Shown here one piece after another: positions 42,689 to 51,454 of a stretch of DNA of 64,000 bases. Origin of the DNA: Thiogranum longum (GTDB taxonomy: Bacteria; Pseudomonadota; Gammaproteobacteria; DSM-19610). A model generated the notes under the pieces. The model did no database searches and had not been told where the DNA came from. It was given only the letters and a program-made list of their open reading frames with translations. The stretch spans positions 1,744,242 through 1,808,241 of the forward strand of contig NZ_SMFX01000001.1 of the NCBI RefSeq assembly GCF_004339085.1, given 5' to 3'. The first letter of the stretch is position 1. The number at the start of each line of letters is the position of its first letter. A program made the translations under genes and the position numbers.

Positions 42689-43452
42689 GTGATACCAGCA
42701 AGCCCATGGACCCCACTCGCCGTCAGTTCATTACAAAAGCCGGTGGTGCCGCCGGCGCAGCCGCGATTGCCCCGGGCGTATTTCTAACGACACCCGCCCA
42801 GGCGAAGCCGGCTGACCAGCCTGTCAGCAACGACAAACGCTGGGGCATTCTGGTTGACGCCAACAAATGCGGTAACGGCTGTAACGCGTGTGTTACAGCC
42901 TGCGAGGAAGAAAACGGCTGGGGTTCAGCCAATCCTTCAGAAGATCATTCCAGCCCCGAGCAGAAGGCCCACTGGATTCGCAAGGTCACCATCAAGGACA
43001 AGGCAACCCAACACGTTACCACCCTGCCGATGATGTGCCAGCACTGTGAAAATCCACCCTGTGTCGATGTATGCCCGACCGGTGCGTCATTCAAGCGCGA
43101 AGACGGTATCGTTCTGGTCGACAAGCACATCTGTATCGGCTGTCGCTACTGCATGATGGCCTGCCCCTACAAGGCACGCAGTTTTATACATGAAGACCTC
43201 AAGGATCAGAAACCCTGGGCGCCCCGCGGCAAGGGTACGGTTGAATCCTGCACAATGTGTGTGCACCGTGTTGACGAAGACGGCACTCCGGCGTGCGTGG
43301 AAGCCTGCAATGCCGAAACGCATAAAGCCATGGTCTTCGGCGATCTCTACGACGAAAACAGCGAGATTTCGCGTGAACTGAAACAGTATGGCGGCAAGGA
43401 AATCCGTGCCGACCTCAACCTGAATACCGGCGTCCGCTACCGCGGCATCTGA
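42685..43452 (+). CDS. dsrO: DsrO, periplasmic iron-sulfur protein
   Basis: A 255-residue ferredoxin-like protein with a twin-arginine signal (PTRRQFITKAGGAAGAAA), exported folded. It has four [4Fe-4S]-type cysteine groups, for example CGNGCNACVTACEE, CQHCENPPCVDVCPTG and CIGCRYCMMACPY. It links DsrJ and DsrP in the membrane complex. Confidence 0.97.
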   Translation: MSDTSKPMDPTRRQFITKAGGAAGAAAIAPGVFLTTPAQAKPADQPVSNDKRWGILVDANKCGNGCNACVTACEEENGWGSANPSEDHSSPEQKAHWIRKVTIKDKATQHVTTLPMMCQHCENPPCVDVCPTGASFKREDGIVLVDKHICIGCRYCMMACPYKARSFIHEDLKDQKPWAPRGKGTVESCTMCVHRVDEDGTPACVEACNAETHKAMVFGDLYDENSEISRELKQYGGKEIRADLNLNTGVRYRGI

Positions 43453-43477
43453 CACTGACGGAACTGGCGAATCACCC

Positions 43478-44695
43478 ATGAAACAAGTGCTGAAATATCG
43501 CGAAATTGAAGGCAAGAGTACCGGCTTCTGGATCCTGCTGGGCGGACTTGGCGCATTGATCGCCCTTGCGCTGGGTGCCGTACTGTACATGGAGCACGAA
43601 GGACACTATGTCACCGGCATGACCAACCAGATTGTGTGGGGCATGCCGCACGTGTTTGCCATTTTCCTGATTGTCACTGCATCCGGGATACTGAACCCCG
43701 CTTCGATCGGCACGGTATTCGGCAAAACCCTGTACAAACCGCTCGGGCGACTTTCCGCCTTGTTGGCCATATCCATGCTGGTTGGCGGCCTGATGATCCT
43801 GGTACTCGACCTGGGTCACCCGGATCGCCTGATCATTGCCATGACCTATTACAACTTCAAGTCCATCTTTGCCTGGAACATTATTCTTTATAACGGGTTC
43901 CTTGCCGTCGTAGCCATCTATATCTGGCTCATGATGGAACGCAAGATGAACAAGTATTACCCGGCTGCCGGATTTATCGCTTTCATCTGGCGACTGATAC
44001 TGACAACCGGTACCGGCTCTATCTTCGGCTTCCTTGTCGCACGCCAGGCCTACGATGCCGCCCTGCTGGCACCGATGTTCGTGATTATGTCCTTCGCCTA
44101 CGGGCTGGCCGTCTTTATCCTGGTGCTGATGGCCGCCTATGCCTGGACCAAACGCCCGCTGGGCGATGCCGTCCTGTTCCGCCTCAAGAACCTGCTCGGC
44201 GTATTTATCGCCTCAGTGCTGTATTTTGTGGCCGTGTACCACCTGACCAACCTGTATGCTGCCGAGAACAACGGCGTAGAGCACTTTATCCTGATGGATG
44301 GCGGTATCTACACCAAACTGTTCTGGATCGTACAGATCCTGATCGGTAGCCTGCTGCCACTGGCCATGGTCTACCACCCGACCATCGGCAAGTCCCGCCC
44401 GGCCATAGCAACTGCTGCGGCACTGGTCATAATCGGCGGATTCGCCCAGCTGTATGTCCTGCTGATTGGCGGACAGGCCTACCCGCTGGAGATGTTTCCC
44501 GGTTACGAAGTGACAAGTAGTTTCTTTGATGGGCAGGTAAGCAGCTACAGCCCTTCAATCTGGGAAATCACACTGGGTGTTGGCGGTATTGCCACAGCCC
44601 TGCTGATGGTCACCATAGCAGTGCGGGTATTGAAGTTCCTTCCGGTCACACTGGAAGATGCGGTTGTCGATCCGCATGCGGCGAAAACTGACTAG
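43478..44695 (+). CDS. dsrP: DsrP, NrfD-like membrane subunit
   Basis: A 405-residue protein with about ten membrane helices of the NrfD/PsrC type (GFWILLGGLGALIALALGAV at the start, LLVGGLMILVLDLGHPDR-like part in the middle). It exchanges electrons with the quinone pool together with DsrO. Last gene of the MKLJOP block; an inverted repeat follows. Confidence 0.95.
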   Translation: MKQVLKYREIEGKSTGFWILLGGLGALIALALGAVLYMEHEGHYVTGMTNQIVWGMPHVFAIFLIVTASGILNPASIGTVFGKTLYKPLGRLSALLAISMLVGGLMILVLDLGHPDRLIIAMTYYNFKSIFAWNIILYNGFLAVVAIYIWLMMERKMNKYYPAAGFIAFIWRLILTTGTGSIFGFLVARQAYDAALLAPMFVIMSFAYGLAVFILVLMAAYAWTKRPLGDAVLFRLKNLLGVFIASVLYFVAVYHLTNLYAAENNGVEHFILMDGGIYTKLFWIVQILIGSLLPLAMVYHPTIGKSRPAIATAAALVIIGGFAQLYVLLIGGQAYPLEMFPGYEVTSSFFDGQVSSYSPSIWEITLGVGGIATALLMVTIAVRVLKFLPVTLEDAVVDPHAAKTD

Positions 44696-44728
44696 GGAAA
44701 ATACGGCCAGTTGGCCACCACACCCCCT

Positions 44729-44807
44729 GTCATTGCGAGCAACGCAAAGCAATCTCCCCGGGCTGGTGCCAGACTGTCGGAGGTTGCTTCGCGTTGCTCG
44801 CAATGAC
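44729..44807. repeat. REP-like inverted repeat between dsrP and dsrN
   Basis: Two 27-base arms, starting GTCATTGCGAGCAACGCRAA (44729-44755) and its complement (44781-44807), with only two mismatches and a 25-base loop. The sequence is the widespread CATTGCGAGCAACGCGAAGCAATC type of intergenic palindrome. It lies 33 bases after dsrP and could act as a transcription pause, mRNA stabiliser or transcription stop between dsrP and dsrN. Confidence 0.85.
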
Positions 44808-44886
44808 GGAATCAGTATTTCCGGATTCGTGACTACACTACGGGGTGAAGTGCTGCAATGACACCTCAGACCATCCCTGGATTCAC

Positions 44887-46272
44887 ATGTCACAGATCCT
44901 GATTTCGGCTGCCCATAAATCCTCCGGTAAAACTACCATCACCATTGGCCTTTGTGCCGCCCTCCGGCAGCGCGGACTTGATGTGCAACCGTTCAAGAAA
45001 GGCCCTGACTACATTGACCCGATGTGGCTGGGGCGCGCAGCCGGCAAAAACTGCCACAATCTCGATTTCTACACCATGCAGCGGGAAGAAATCTGCAATA
45101 CTCTCGCCTGGTTCGGTCAGTCTGCCGACATCAATATTATTGAAGGCAACAAAGGCCTGTACGACGGGCTCGATCTTGATGGCAGCAACAGCAATGCCGC
45201 GCTCGCCAAACTGGTTGGCGCCCCGGTCGTACTTGTACTCGATGCACGCGGCATGACCCGTGGTATTGCCCCGCTTATACTCGGCTACCAGGCCTTCGAT
45301 CCTGATATCAACATCGCCGGTGTCATCCTCAACCAGCTGGGCGGCAGTCGTCATGAATCCAAGCTGCGCGCCGTTATCGAGAACTACACCGATGTCACGG
45401 TGCTAGGCGCAGTAGCCCGACATCCCGACATGGAAATTCTGGAACGCCACCTCGGGCTCATTCCAAGCAATGAGGAAGGTGCGGCGGAACAACACATACG
45501 GTCGATAGGCAATGCCATAGAACGCCAGGTCGACCTGGACAGGCTGATGGAGCTGGCAGCATGCAGCCCGTTACCGGCAGTGCCCGTCGCCTCTCCGTTT
45601 GCCATCAAACCCCTCGACTTACCGCTGCGCATTGGTATCGCGCGAGATGAGGCCTTCGGGTTCTATTACCCGGCCGACCTGGATGCCATGACCCAGGCCG
45701 GTGCTGAACTGGTCTTTATCGACACACTGCGTGATGCTGAACTTCCCCCGCTGGACGGGCTGTTCATCGGCGGCGGTTTTCCGGAGAGTTGCATGGAGAA
45801 ACTGCAAGCCAACCTCTCGCTCCGCGAAGCAATCCGGCGCGCCATCGAGGCTGGCCTGCCGGTGTACGCAGAGTGTGGCGGCCTGATGTACCTTTCACGC
45901 AGCCTGACATGGAATGACCGGCGTTGCGAAATGGTAGGCGCAGTACCCGGCGATACGATCATGCACACCCGACCACAGGGCCGGGGCTACGTACGACTCA
46001 GGGAAACCGATAACCCGCTCTGGCCTGCAGGCAGCGACGATGAAAACGAAATAGCCGCCCATGAATTCCACTACTCCGGGCTGGAAAACCTGGAGCCGCC
46101 CGCGAACTGGGAATACAATGTGCTACGCGGCACAGGGATTGACGGGAAACACGATGGCTACCGCCTGCACAACCTGCTGGCCTGCTACACCCACCAGCGC
46201 AGCACCTCGAAAAACCGCTGGACTGAACGCTTTTTACACTTTATCCAGACGTGCAAAACACGGCACAATTAG
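44887..46272 (+). CDS. dsrN: DsrN, siroheme amidase (CobB/cobyrinate diamide synthase-like)
   Basis: A 461-residue ATP-dependent glutamine amidotransferase: P-loop AAHKSSGKTTITIGL near residue 8, KKGPDYIDPMW, and the C-terminal class I GATase with VYAECGGLMYLS (catalytic Cys). It matches cobyrinic acid a,c-diamide synthase; in dsr clusters it makes siro(heme)amide for DsrAB. Start at 44887 chosen because it gives the conserved beginning MSQILISAAHKSSGKT. Confidence 0.93.
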   Translation: MSQILISAAHKSSGKTTITIGLCAALRQRGLDVQPFKKGPDYIDPMWLGRAAGKNCHNLDFYTMQREEICNTLAWFGQSADINIIEGNKGLYDGLDLDGSNSNAALAKLVGAPVVLVLDARGMTRGIAPLILGYQAFDPDINIAGVILNQLGGSRHESKLRAVIENYTDVTVLGAVARHPDMEILERHLGLIPSNEEGAAEQHIRSIGNAIERQVDLDRLMELAACSPLPAVPVASPFAIKPLDLPLRIGIARDEAFGFYYPADLDAMTQAGAELVFIDTLRDAELPPLDGLFIGGGFPESCMEKLQANLSLREAIRRAIEAGLPVYAECGGLMYLSRSLTWNDRRCEMVGAVPGDTIMHTRPQGRGYVRLRETDNPLWPAGSDDENEIAAHEFHYSGLENLEPPANWEYNVLRGTGIDGKHDGYRLHNLLACYTHQRSTSKNRWTERFLHFIQTCKTRHN

Positions 46273-46309
46273 CACTGGATCAATTCACCGACAGCAAGGG
46301 TATTACACT

Positions 46310-46609
46310 ATGATCAGTTTGACTCCCGAGGCAGCCGAACACATCCGCGAATCCGCGTCCCAGGGCAATATGGCAGATATGCCACTGCGTGTCGCCGTGA
46401 CCCGCCGGGAAGACGGCAGTTTCCACTATGCTCTGGGCTTTGATGATATCAATCGCCAGGATGATCACAACTTCGAGTCGGAAGGTATTAAAATCGTCGT
46501 AGCACCACAAAGTCTGGAAATGTTGAACGGCGCTATTATCGATTACGTCGACCTCGATGGCAGCAAAGAGATAATCTTCATCAACCCCAATGATCCGGCG
46601 CAACAGTAA
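46310..46609 (+). CDS. dsrR: DsrR, A-type scaffold-like protein without cysteines
   Basis: A 99-residue protein of the HesB/IscA fold (MISLTPEAAEHIRESASQGN, ALGFDDINRQDDHNF, EGIKIVVAPQSLEML). The three cysteines of true A-type scaffolds are absent, as described for DsrR of A. vinosum, so it does not bind iron-sulfur clusters in the usual way and is thought to influence dsr gene expression after transcription. AAGGGT precedes this ATG; the longer open frame upstream overlaps dsrN. Confidence 0.88.
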   Translation: MISLTPEAAEHIRESASQGNMADMPLRVAVTRREDGSFHYALGFDDINRQDDHNFESEGIKIVVAPQSLEMLNGAIIDYVDLDGSKEIIFINPNDPAQQ

Positions 46610-46637
46610 CACCTCGCCAGCCACTGATTGATTAAAC

Positions 46638-48305
46638 ATGACCGAGTCGGAAAAAAAGGCAGCTCAGCACAATCTTGCGGATGCCTCAGAGCGCTCGTCG
46701 CGCAGACGCCTGCCCCTGCCCGACTGGCCGACGACCCGGCAGTTCCTCGCAGCACTTTCCGCACTGGGTGTCACCTTGTTGATACTGGGTCTGATGAATA
46801 TCTGGGATTTCCTGCATGCAGAACAGTCCAACTGGCTGCACCTGGCCAACAGCGTATTACTGGTCAGCGGTATTGCCTTGCTCGCCTTTACCTTCCATGT
46901 CGCACGTCGCGACCTGGTGGCACCACTGACAGAGCTGCGCCACTGGGTCAACGAGATGCACAATGGCAAGCTGAGCGCGCGCCTGCCAAAATCCGACCAG
47001 CCGGATTTCAGTAAACTCTATCGTGACATCAACGCACTCGCCGAGCGGCTCGAATCCCTGTCGCTGGACATGCAGTCAGAAGTCGAACAACAAACAAACC
47101 GCATCCAGCAGAAGACCCATTCACTTGAAATTCTCTATGATATTGCAGCCAACATCAACGCTGCCAATGACCTCGAAGACCTGCTGACACGCTTCCTTCA
47201 CACGCTCAAGGACGTCGTTAATGCTCGCGCCGGTACAGTGCGCATGCTGACAAACGATGGCAATATGCAATTGATTGCCAGTAGCGGGCTGTCCCCGGAA
47301 GTTGTCAAAAAGGAGCAACTGGTCAGCATCGATCGCTGCCTGTGTGGCCAGGCTGCACAGAACGGGGAAGTCTACGCACTGGATGATCTCAAGGGTTGCG
47401 GACAGTTTGCCGGGCGCCCGTTCTTCGATACCGAAAAGGTGGAAATGATCGCCGTACCACTCCGCTACCGCGGCAAGGTACTGGGCGTATACAACCTGTT
47501 CACCAAACAACACGGCCTGGTCGAGCGAGAGGACATGAAAGACCTGCTCACCAGTATCGGGCACCACCTCGGCATGGCTATCGAGAAGTCGCGACTCGAC
47601 GAAGAAGCCAACCTGCTGTCCATTATGGAAGAGCGCACCCGGCTGGCCAATGAGCTGCATGACTCTCTGGCACAAAGTCTGGCCAGTCTGAAATTTCAGG
47701 TGCGTGTTCTTGATGAAACCCTGCACAGCGGCGAGGAATCCGCACTGTGGCAGGAACTGGAACGCATCGAAAACAGCCTCGACGAAGCCTATACCGAGTT
47801 ACGTGAACTGATCGCCCATTTCCGCGCCCCCATCGACAAACGTGGCCTTGTACCGGCAGTCGAGCAGGCCGTGGAAAGGTTCCGCCGCAACTCGCAAATC
47901 AGTGCTTTTTTACAACTGGAATGGGACGGGACAAAACTGCCGGCAGAAGTAGAGATACAGGTTCTGCGCATTATCCAGGAAGCACTCGCCAATATCCGCA
48001 AACACAGCAAGGCTAACGCTGTGCGCGTACTCATGCGCGCGACCCCGGGCCATGACTACATGGTAATGATCGAGGATGACGGCGTCGGAATGCCGGACAA
48101 GGTGATCGAAGGAGGCCCCGGTGAACACCTCGGCCTGAAGATTCTTGAAGAAAGAGCCGCCCGTATCCACGGTAAAATCAAAATCGAGAGTGAAAGCGGT
48201 GAAGGAACACGTGTTACCCTGACTTTCCCCCTCCCCCGTGATGACAACGATGCTGATAGCAATGTTACCGTCGATTTACCTTCGAACCTTGTGAGTAATA
48301 AATGA
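46638..48305 (+). CDS. NarX/NarQ-like sensor histidine kinase without periplasmic sensor domain
   Basis: A 555-residue kinase: two membrane helices (about residues 36-57 and 72-90) separated by only some 14 periplasmic residues, a HAMP-like part, a GAF-like domain with cysteines in DRCLCGQA and KGCGQF, the dimerisation box with catalytic histidine (LANELHDSLAQSLASL, near residue 340) and the ATPase domain (EALANIRKHSKA, DDGVGM). NarX-type kinases sense nitrate in a long periplasmic domain, which is missing here. Its stop overlaps the response regulator start. Confidence 0.92.
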   Translation: MTESEKKAAQHNLADASERSSRRRLPLPDWPTTRQFLAALSALGVTLLILGLMNIWDFLHAEQSNWLHLANSVLLVSGIALLAFTFHVARRDLVAPLTELRHWVNEMHNGKLSARLPKSDQPDFSKLYRDINALAERLESLSLDMQSEVEQQTNRIQQKTHSLEILYDIAANINAANDLEDLLTRFLHTLKDVVNARAGTVRMLTNDGNMQLIASSGLSPEVVKKEQLVSIDRCLCGQAAQNGEVYALDDLKGCGQFAGRPFFDTEKVEMIAVPLRYRGKVLGVYNLFTKQHGLVEREDMKDLLTSIGHHLGMAIEKSRLDEEANLLSIMEERTRLANELHDSLAQSLASLKFQVRVLDETLHSGEESALWQELERIENSLDEAYTELRELIAHFRAPIDKRGLVPAVEQAVERFRRNSQISAFLQLEWDGTKLPAEVEIQVLRIIQEALANIRKHSKANAVRVLMRATPGHDYMVMIEDDGVGMPDKVIEGGPGEHLGLKILEERAARIHGKIKIESESGEGTRVTLTFPLPRDDNDADSNVTVDLPSNLVSNK

Positions 48306-48964
48306 GCTTACGTGTCCTCCTGATCGATGATCACACCCTGTTCCGTGTTGGCCTGGAAGGACTTCTGGCACACAGAAGCATTGAAGTTATTGCATCCATT
48401 GGCGACGGGCGTGTAGGGCTACAGCGTGCCGAGGAGCTGAAACCGGACGTCGTACTGCTGGACATGCGCATGCCGGATATCAACGGGATTGGCGTACTGC
48501 GAAAACTGCGCGAATCCGGCTTTGAAAATCCTGTTGTCATGCTCACCACCAGTACCGACGAACGTGACCTGGTGGAATCACTACGCAACGGCGCACAGGG
48601 TTACCTGCTGAAAGATATGGAACCTGACCAGCTGGTCATGGCGCTACGGGATATCGTCAGCGGAAAGACCGTGGTTGCCCCCGACCTGGCGCCGGTACTC
48701 GCAAAAGTCGTACAGGGCGACGGCAGCCTTGCCAACAAGACATCACCCTTCGACGAACTGACCCCACGCGAAAGCGAGATACTCAGCCTGCTGGCCGAAG
48801 GCCAGAGCAACAAGGTCATTGCCCGCAACCTGGGTATATCGGATGGCACCGTAAAACTGCATGTCAAAGCCATTCTGAGAAAGCTCGGTGTACATTCGCG
48901 CGTTGAAGCTGCTGTCATTGCAGTCGAACAGGGGCTGCGTAGCAATCGGGAAAATAACCAATAA
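48302..48964 (+). CDS. NarL-family response regulator
   Basis: A 220-residue regulator: receiver domain with LIDDHTLFRVG, phosphorylation aspartate in VLLDMRMPDINGI, Thr/Lys sites (LTTSTD, GYLLKDME), and a LuxR-type helix-turn-helix (LTPRESEILSLLAEGQSNKV). It is coupled to the kinase gene by an ATGA overlap. Its position behind dsrR makes it a candidate regulator of sulfur oxidation. Confidence 0.95.
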   Translation: MSLRVLLIDDHTLFRVGLEGLLAHRSIEVIASIGDGRVGLQRAEELKPDVVLLDMRMPDINGIGVLRKLRESGFENPVVMLTTSTDERDLVESLRNGAQGYLLKDMEPDQLVMALRDIVSGKTVVAPDLAPVLAKVVQGDGSLANKTSPFDELTPRESEILSLLAEGQSNKVIARNLGISDGTVKLHVKAILRKLGVHSRVEAAVIAVEQGLRSNRENNQ

Positions 48965-48982
48965 CCAACTGATCACAAAACA

Positions 48983-49444
48983 ATGAAAACCTATGAACAA
49001 CTCGTAAATGAAGCCCTGGAACATGTCGAAGAAATTTTCCCCTGGGATCTGGCCGAAATTCTGGAACAGGACCAGGGATTGATGCTCCTGGATGTCCGCG
49101 AACCCTACGAATTCGATGCCATGCATATCCAGGGCGCACTGAACGTGCCACGCGGCATTCTGGAGACGGCCTGTGAATATAACTATGAAGAAACGGTGCC
49201 GGAACTGGTCACTGCTCGTGAACGTGAAATTATTGTAATCTGCCGGTCGGGTAAACGCAGTGTGCTGGTCGCCGATGTCATGCAACAACTCGGGTACCGG
49301 AACGTCAAATCATTGAAAACCGGAATGCGCGGCTGGAGTGATGATGACCAGGAAATGGTAGATAGCGACGGCAAGCCGGTCGATGAAGACAGCGCCATCG
49401 AATACTTCACGCCAAGACTGCGTCCCGAACAGATGGGCCAGTAA
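48983..49444 (+). CDS. Rhodanese-like sulfurtransferase
   Basis: A 153-residue single-domain rhodanese with VRIFPWDLAEIL-like helix, LLDVREPYEFDAMHI and the active-site loop ICRSGKRSVLVA with its catalytic cysteine. No signal peptide, so cytoplasmic. It is 18 bases after the response regulator and could move persulfide sulfur for the Dsr pathway. The C-terminal extension of about 30 residues is unusual. Confidence 0.9.
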   Translation: MKTYEQLVNEALEHVEEIFPWDLAEILEQDQGLMLLDVREPYEFDAMHIQGALNVPRGILETACEYNYEETVPELVTAREREIIVICRSGKRSVLVADVMQQLGYRNVKSLKTGMRGWSDDDQEMVDSDGKPVDEDSAIEYFTPRLRPEQMGQ

Positions 49445-49449
49445 CAAGG

Positions 49450-49767
49450 TTAAAGATAGTGCTTGTGCTGCTTGCGGCGCGTACCGGCCTGTTGGGAAAC
49501 TACACCGTGAATAGCCTCGATACCGGGAATTTCCAGTAACTCGTCATAGCCCTCGTTTACACACTTGAGGAAATAGCGGTCGCCATCAATGTGCAACTGC
49601 CGGAAATAGAACTCCTCATCGTGTTGAGCCACCACGTAGCAGCCGTCCTTGACCAGACCCTCCGGGTCGACAATGATGACGCAACCGTCCCTGAATTCCG
49701 GTTCCATCATGTCTCCCAGCACCCGCAGTGCAAACGGCTCGCTCGCGGAACAACCTGTCGCTTCCAA
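49450..49767 (-). CDS. S24/LexA-like domain protein with missing catalytic serine
   Basis: A 105-residue protein matching the S24 (LexA/UmuD C-terminal) fold: LRVLGDMMEPEFRDGCVIIV corresponds to the usual GDSMEP..DGD.v.v, and VKDGCYVVAQHDEEFYFRQL includes the beta-strands, although the usual catalytic lysine position is not clear. The serine of GDSMEP is methionine here (GDMMEP, checked in the DNA), so it cannot be an ordinary self-cleaving protease. The protein has no DNA-binding domain. It converges with the rhodanese gene. Confidence 0.75.
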   Translation of the reverse strand: MEATGCSASEPFALRVLGDMMEPEFRDGCVIIVDPEGLVKDGCYVVAQHDEEFYFRQLHIDGDRYFLKCVNEGYDELLEIPGIEAIHGVVSQQAGTRRKQHKHYL

Positions 49768-49901
49768 GGTAACTACCTCATATTTCTATCAATTCATCCG
49801 GAACGGATTTTAGCATGAACCACGCCTTTCATCAGCGTTAAAGTAAGGCCGCTACAAGCCGCAAAATACAGCAGCATTGGTTTGATTTTAGAGGGAATTC
49901 C

Positions 49902-50831
49902 GTGACACCGCAGGATCTGGTAACCCGCAATGTACGTCTGGTTTCACTGCCTGAAGTCTGTATCCAGGTACAGGCGCTGGCCGACTCGTCCCATACGACC
50001 GCCGATGACATCGCCGACGTGGTCAGCAAGGATACCGCACTGACCACCCGTTTGCTGAAACTGGTCAACAGCGCCTATTTCAGCCTGCCGCGTAAAATCG
50101 ACACCGTTTCGCGTGCCGTCAACATGATCGGGATGCGTGAGCTACGTAACCTCACACTGGCCGCATCCGCCGCAGAGGTGTTCTCGAATATCCCGCCGGA
50201 CCTGATCGACATGGCAGGCTTCTGGCAACACAGCGTGTACACAGGCCTGCTGGCGCGCAATCTGGCACAGTGTTGCAATGTCCTGCACAGCGAACGTCTG
50301 TTCACCGCAGGACTGCTACACGATGTTGGCCGCCTGCTGATGTTAATGAAAGTCCCTGAAGAAACAGCCAATGCACAGGCCCTTCGACTGCAATCAAAGC
50401 GTGATATTTGCGAAATCGAGGAAGACCTGATTGGCTTCAGTCACGCAGAAGTCGGGGAGGCTCTGCTGCTGCACTGGAACATGCCCGAAAACCTGTGCGC
50501 ATCGATACGTTATCACCACAATCCGGATGCAGCGGAAAATGCACACCTCGAAGCAGCCATAGTGCATATCGCCGACCAGGTCACTCACTGCGCGCAGGAG
50601 AGCAAGGATCCACTGGGTTCACCTTTCTATGATCCTTACGGCGCCCTGCTTGATTCAGACCTCAATTCGGAGTCGATTGCCGAGCAGGCCGTGCAGCACG
50701 TACAGCCCGGGGCATTGCAACTTACGCACATCAAAGAGCAGCAGATCATCGACTGCATCGGCAAGAGTTCCGCTGCGTTCAACCAGGTACTGGACCTGCT
50801 GTACCCGATGGCATGGGAGACACCGCGCTAG
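49902..50831 (+). CDS. HDOD-domain signalling protein
   Basis: A 309-residue HDOD protein: VSKDTALTTRLLKLVNSAYF near residue 45, AGLLHDVGRLLMLM near 140, HAEVGEALLLHWNMP further on. HDOD proteins are non-enzymatic relatives of HD-GYP domains used in signalling and in regulation. It begins GTG (or the first ATG inside) and stands alone between minus-strand genes. Confidence 0.9.
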   Translation: MTPQDLVTRNVRLVSLPEVCIQVQALADSSHTTADDIADVVSKDTALTTRLLKLVNSAYFSLPRKIDTVSRAVNMIGMRELRNLTLAASAAEVFSNIPPDLIDMAGFWQHSVYTGLLARNLAQCCNVLHSERLFTAGLLHDVGRLLMLMKVPEETANAQALRLQSKRDICEIEEDLIGFSHAEVGEALLLHWNMPENLCASIRYHHNPDAAENAHLEAAIVHIADQVTHCAQESKDPLGSPFYDPYGALLDSDLNSESIAEQAVQHVQPGALQLTHIKEQQIIDCIGKSSAAFNQVLDLLYPMAWETPR

Positions 50832-50839
50832 CGCTTCCA

Positions 50840-51442
50840 TTAATCCCTGCTGCGGGTAATAACCAGCTGCTTCCGTAATACATCCACCACACTCACCCCG
50901 TTACTGGTGACATCATAAATTCGCCAGCCGCGTGGCGTCAGATAGAAATGAAAATACAGGCGCGTCACCGGTCCGCCCCGATGATAGAAATCACCGCCGG
51001 CAACCCAGCTGTAGCGACTTGTTACTATCGGGAACAGTGGGCGAAAGCGCGGCATCCGTACATCATACATACCCGTCTCTTTCGCCAGCAGCTCGAACAA
51101 ACGATCACGCACGCGATTCTGAAAATGGCTGCGTTTCAGGATGTCCAGTTTGACGTACTCAGGGCCACCGATCAGGTATGCCATATAGGCAAAGTCGAAG
51201 TATCGTGCAGCCTGCTCTTCCATCAGGCGAACAACGGATGACGGATCACGCGGCTCGTAGGCGGACGTCATGTCCTGCAGCCAGTAAAGACCATACTCCA
51301 TCATATCGATGCCATTGGGCAATGAGCGCCGTATCGGCACATAATCAGGACCATGCAGGGAGTAGGCGGACGCAACATGCGGACTCGCGAACAGCAGGGA
51401 AAAGCTGACTGCTAAAAGTAACTTATGAGCCCGCCTCAGCAT
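50840..51442 (-). CDS. MlaC-like periplasmic protein
   Basis: A 200-residue exported protein with signal peptide ending near VASAYSLH. The part FDFAYMAYLIGG, the helices around residues 95-130 and the end WRIYDVTSNGVSVVDVLRKQ match the MlaC/Ttg2D fold, which carries phospholipids across the periplasm. No mlaBDEF genes are near. It is last in a row of eight minus-strand genes that include a sulfur globule protein, starting 12 bases after the dynamin-like gene. Confidence 0.78.
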   Translation of the reverse strand: MLRRAHKLLLAVSFSLLFASPHVASAYSLHGPDYVPIRRSLPNGIDMMEYGLYWLQDMTSAYEPRDPSSVVRLMEEQAARYFDFAYMAYLIGGPEYVKLDILKRSHFQNRVRDRLFELLAKETGMYDVRMPRFRPLFPIVTSRYSWVAGGDFYHRGGPVTRLYFHFYLTPRGWRIYDVTSNGVSVVDVLRKQLVITRSRD

Positions 51443-51454
51443 TTGCAGCCACCG

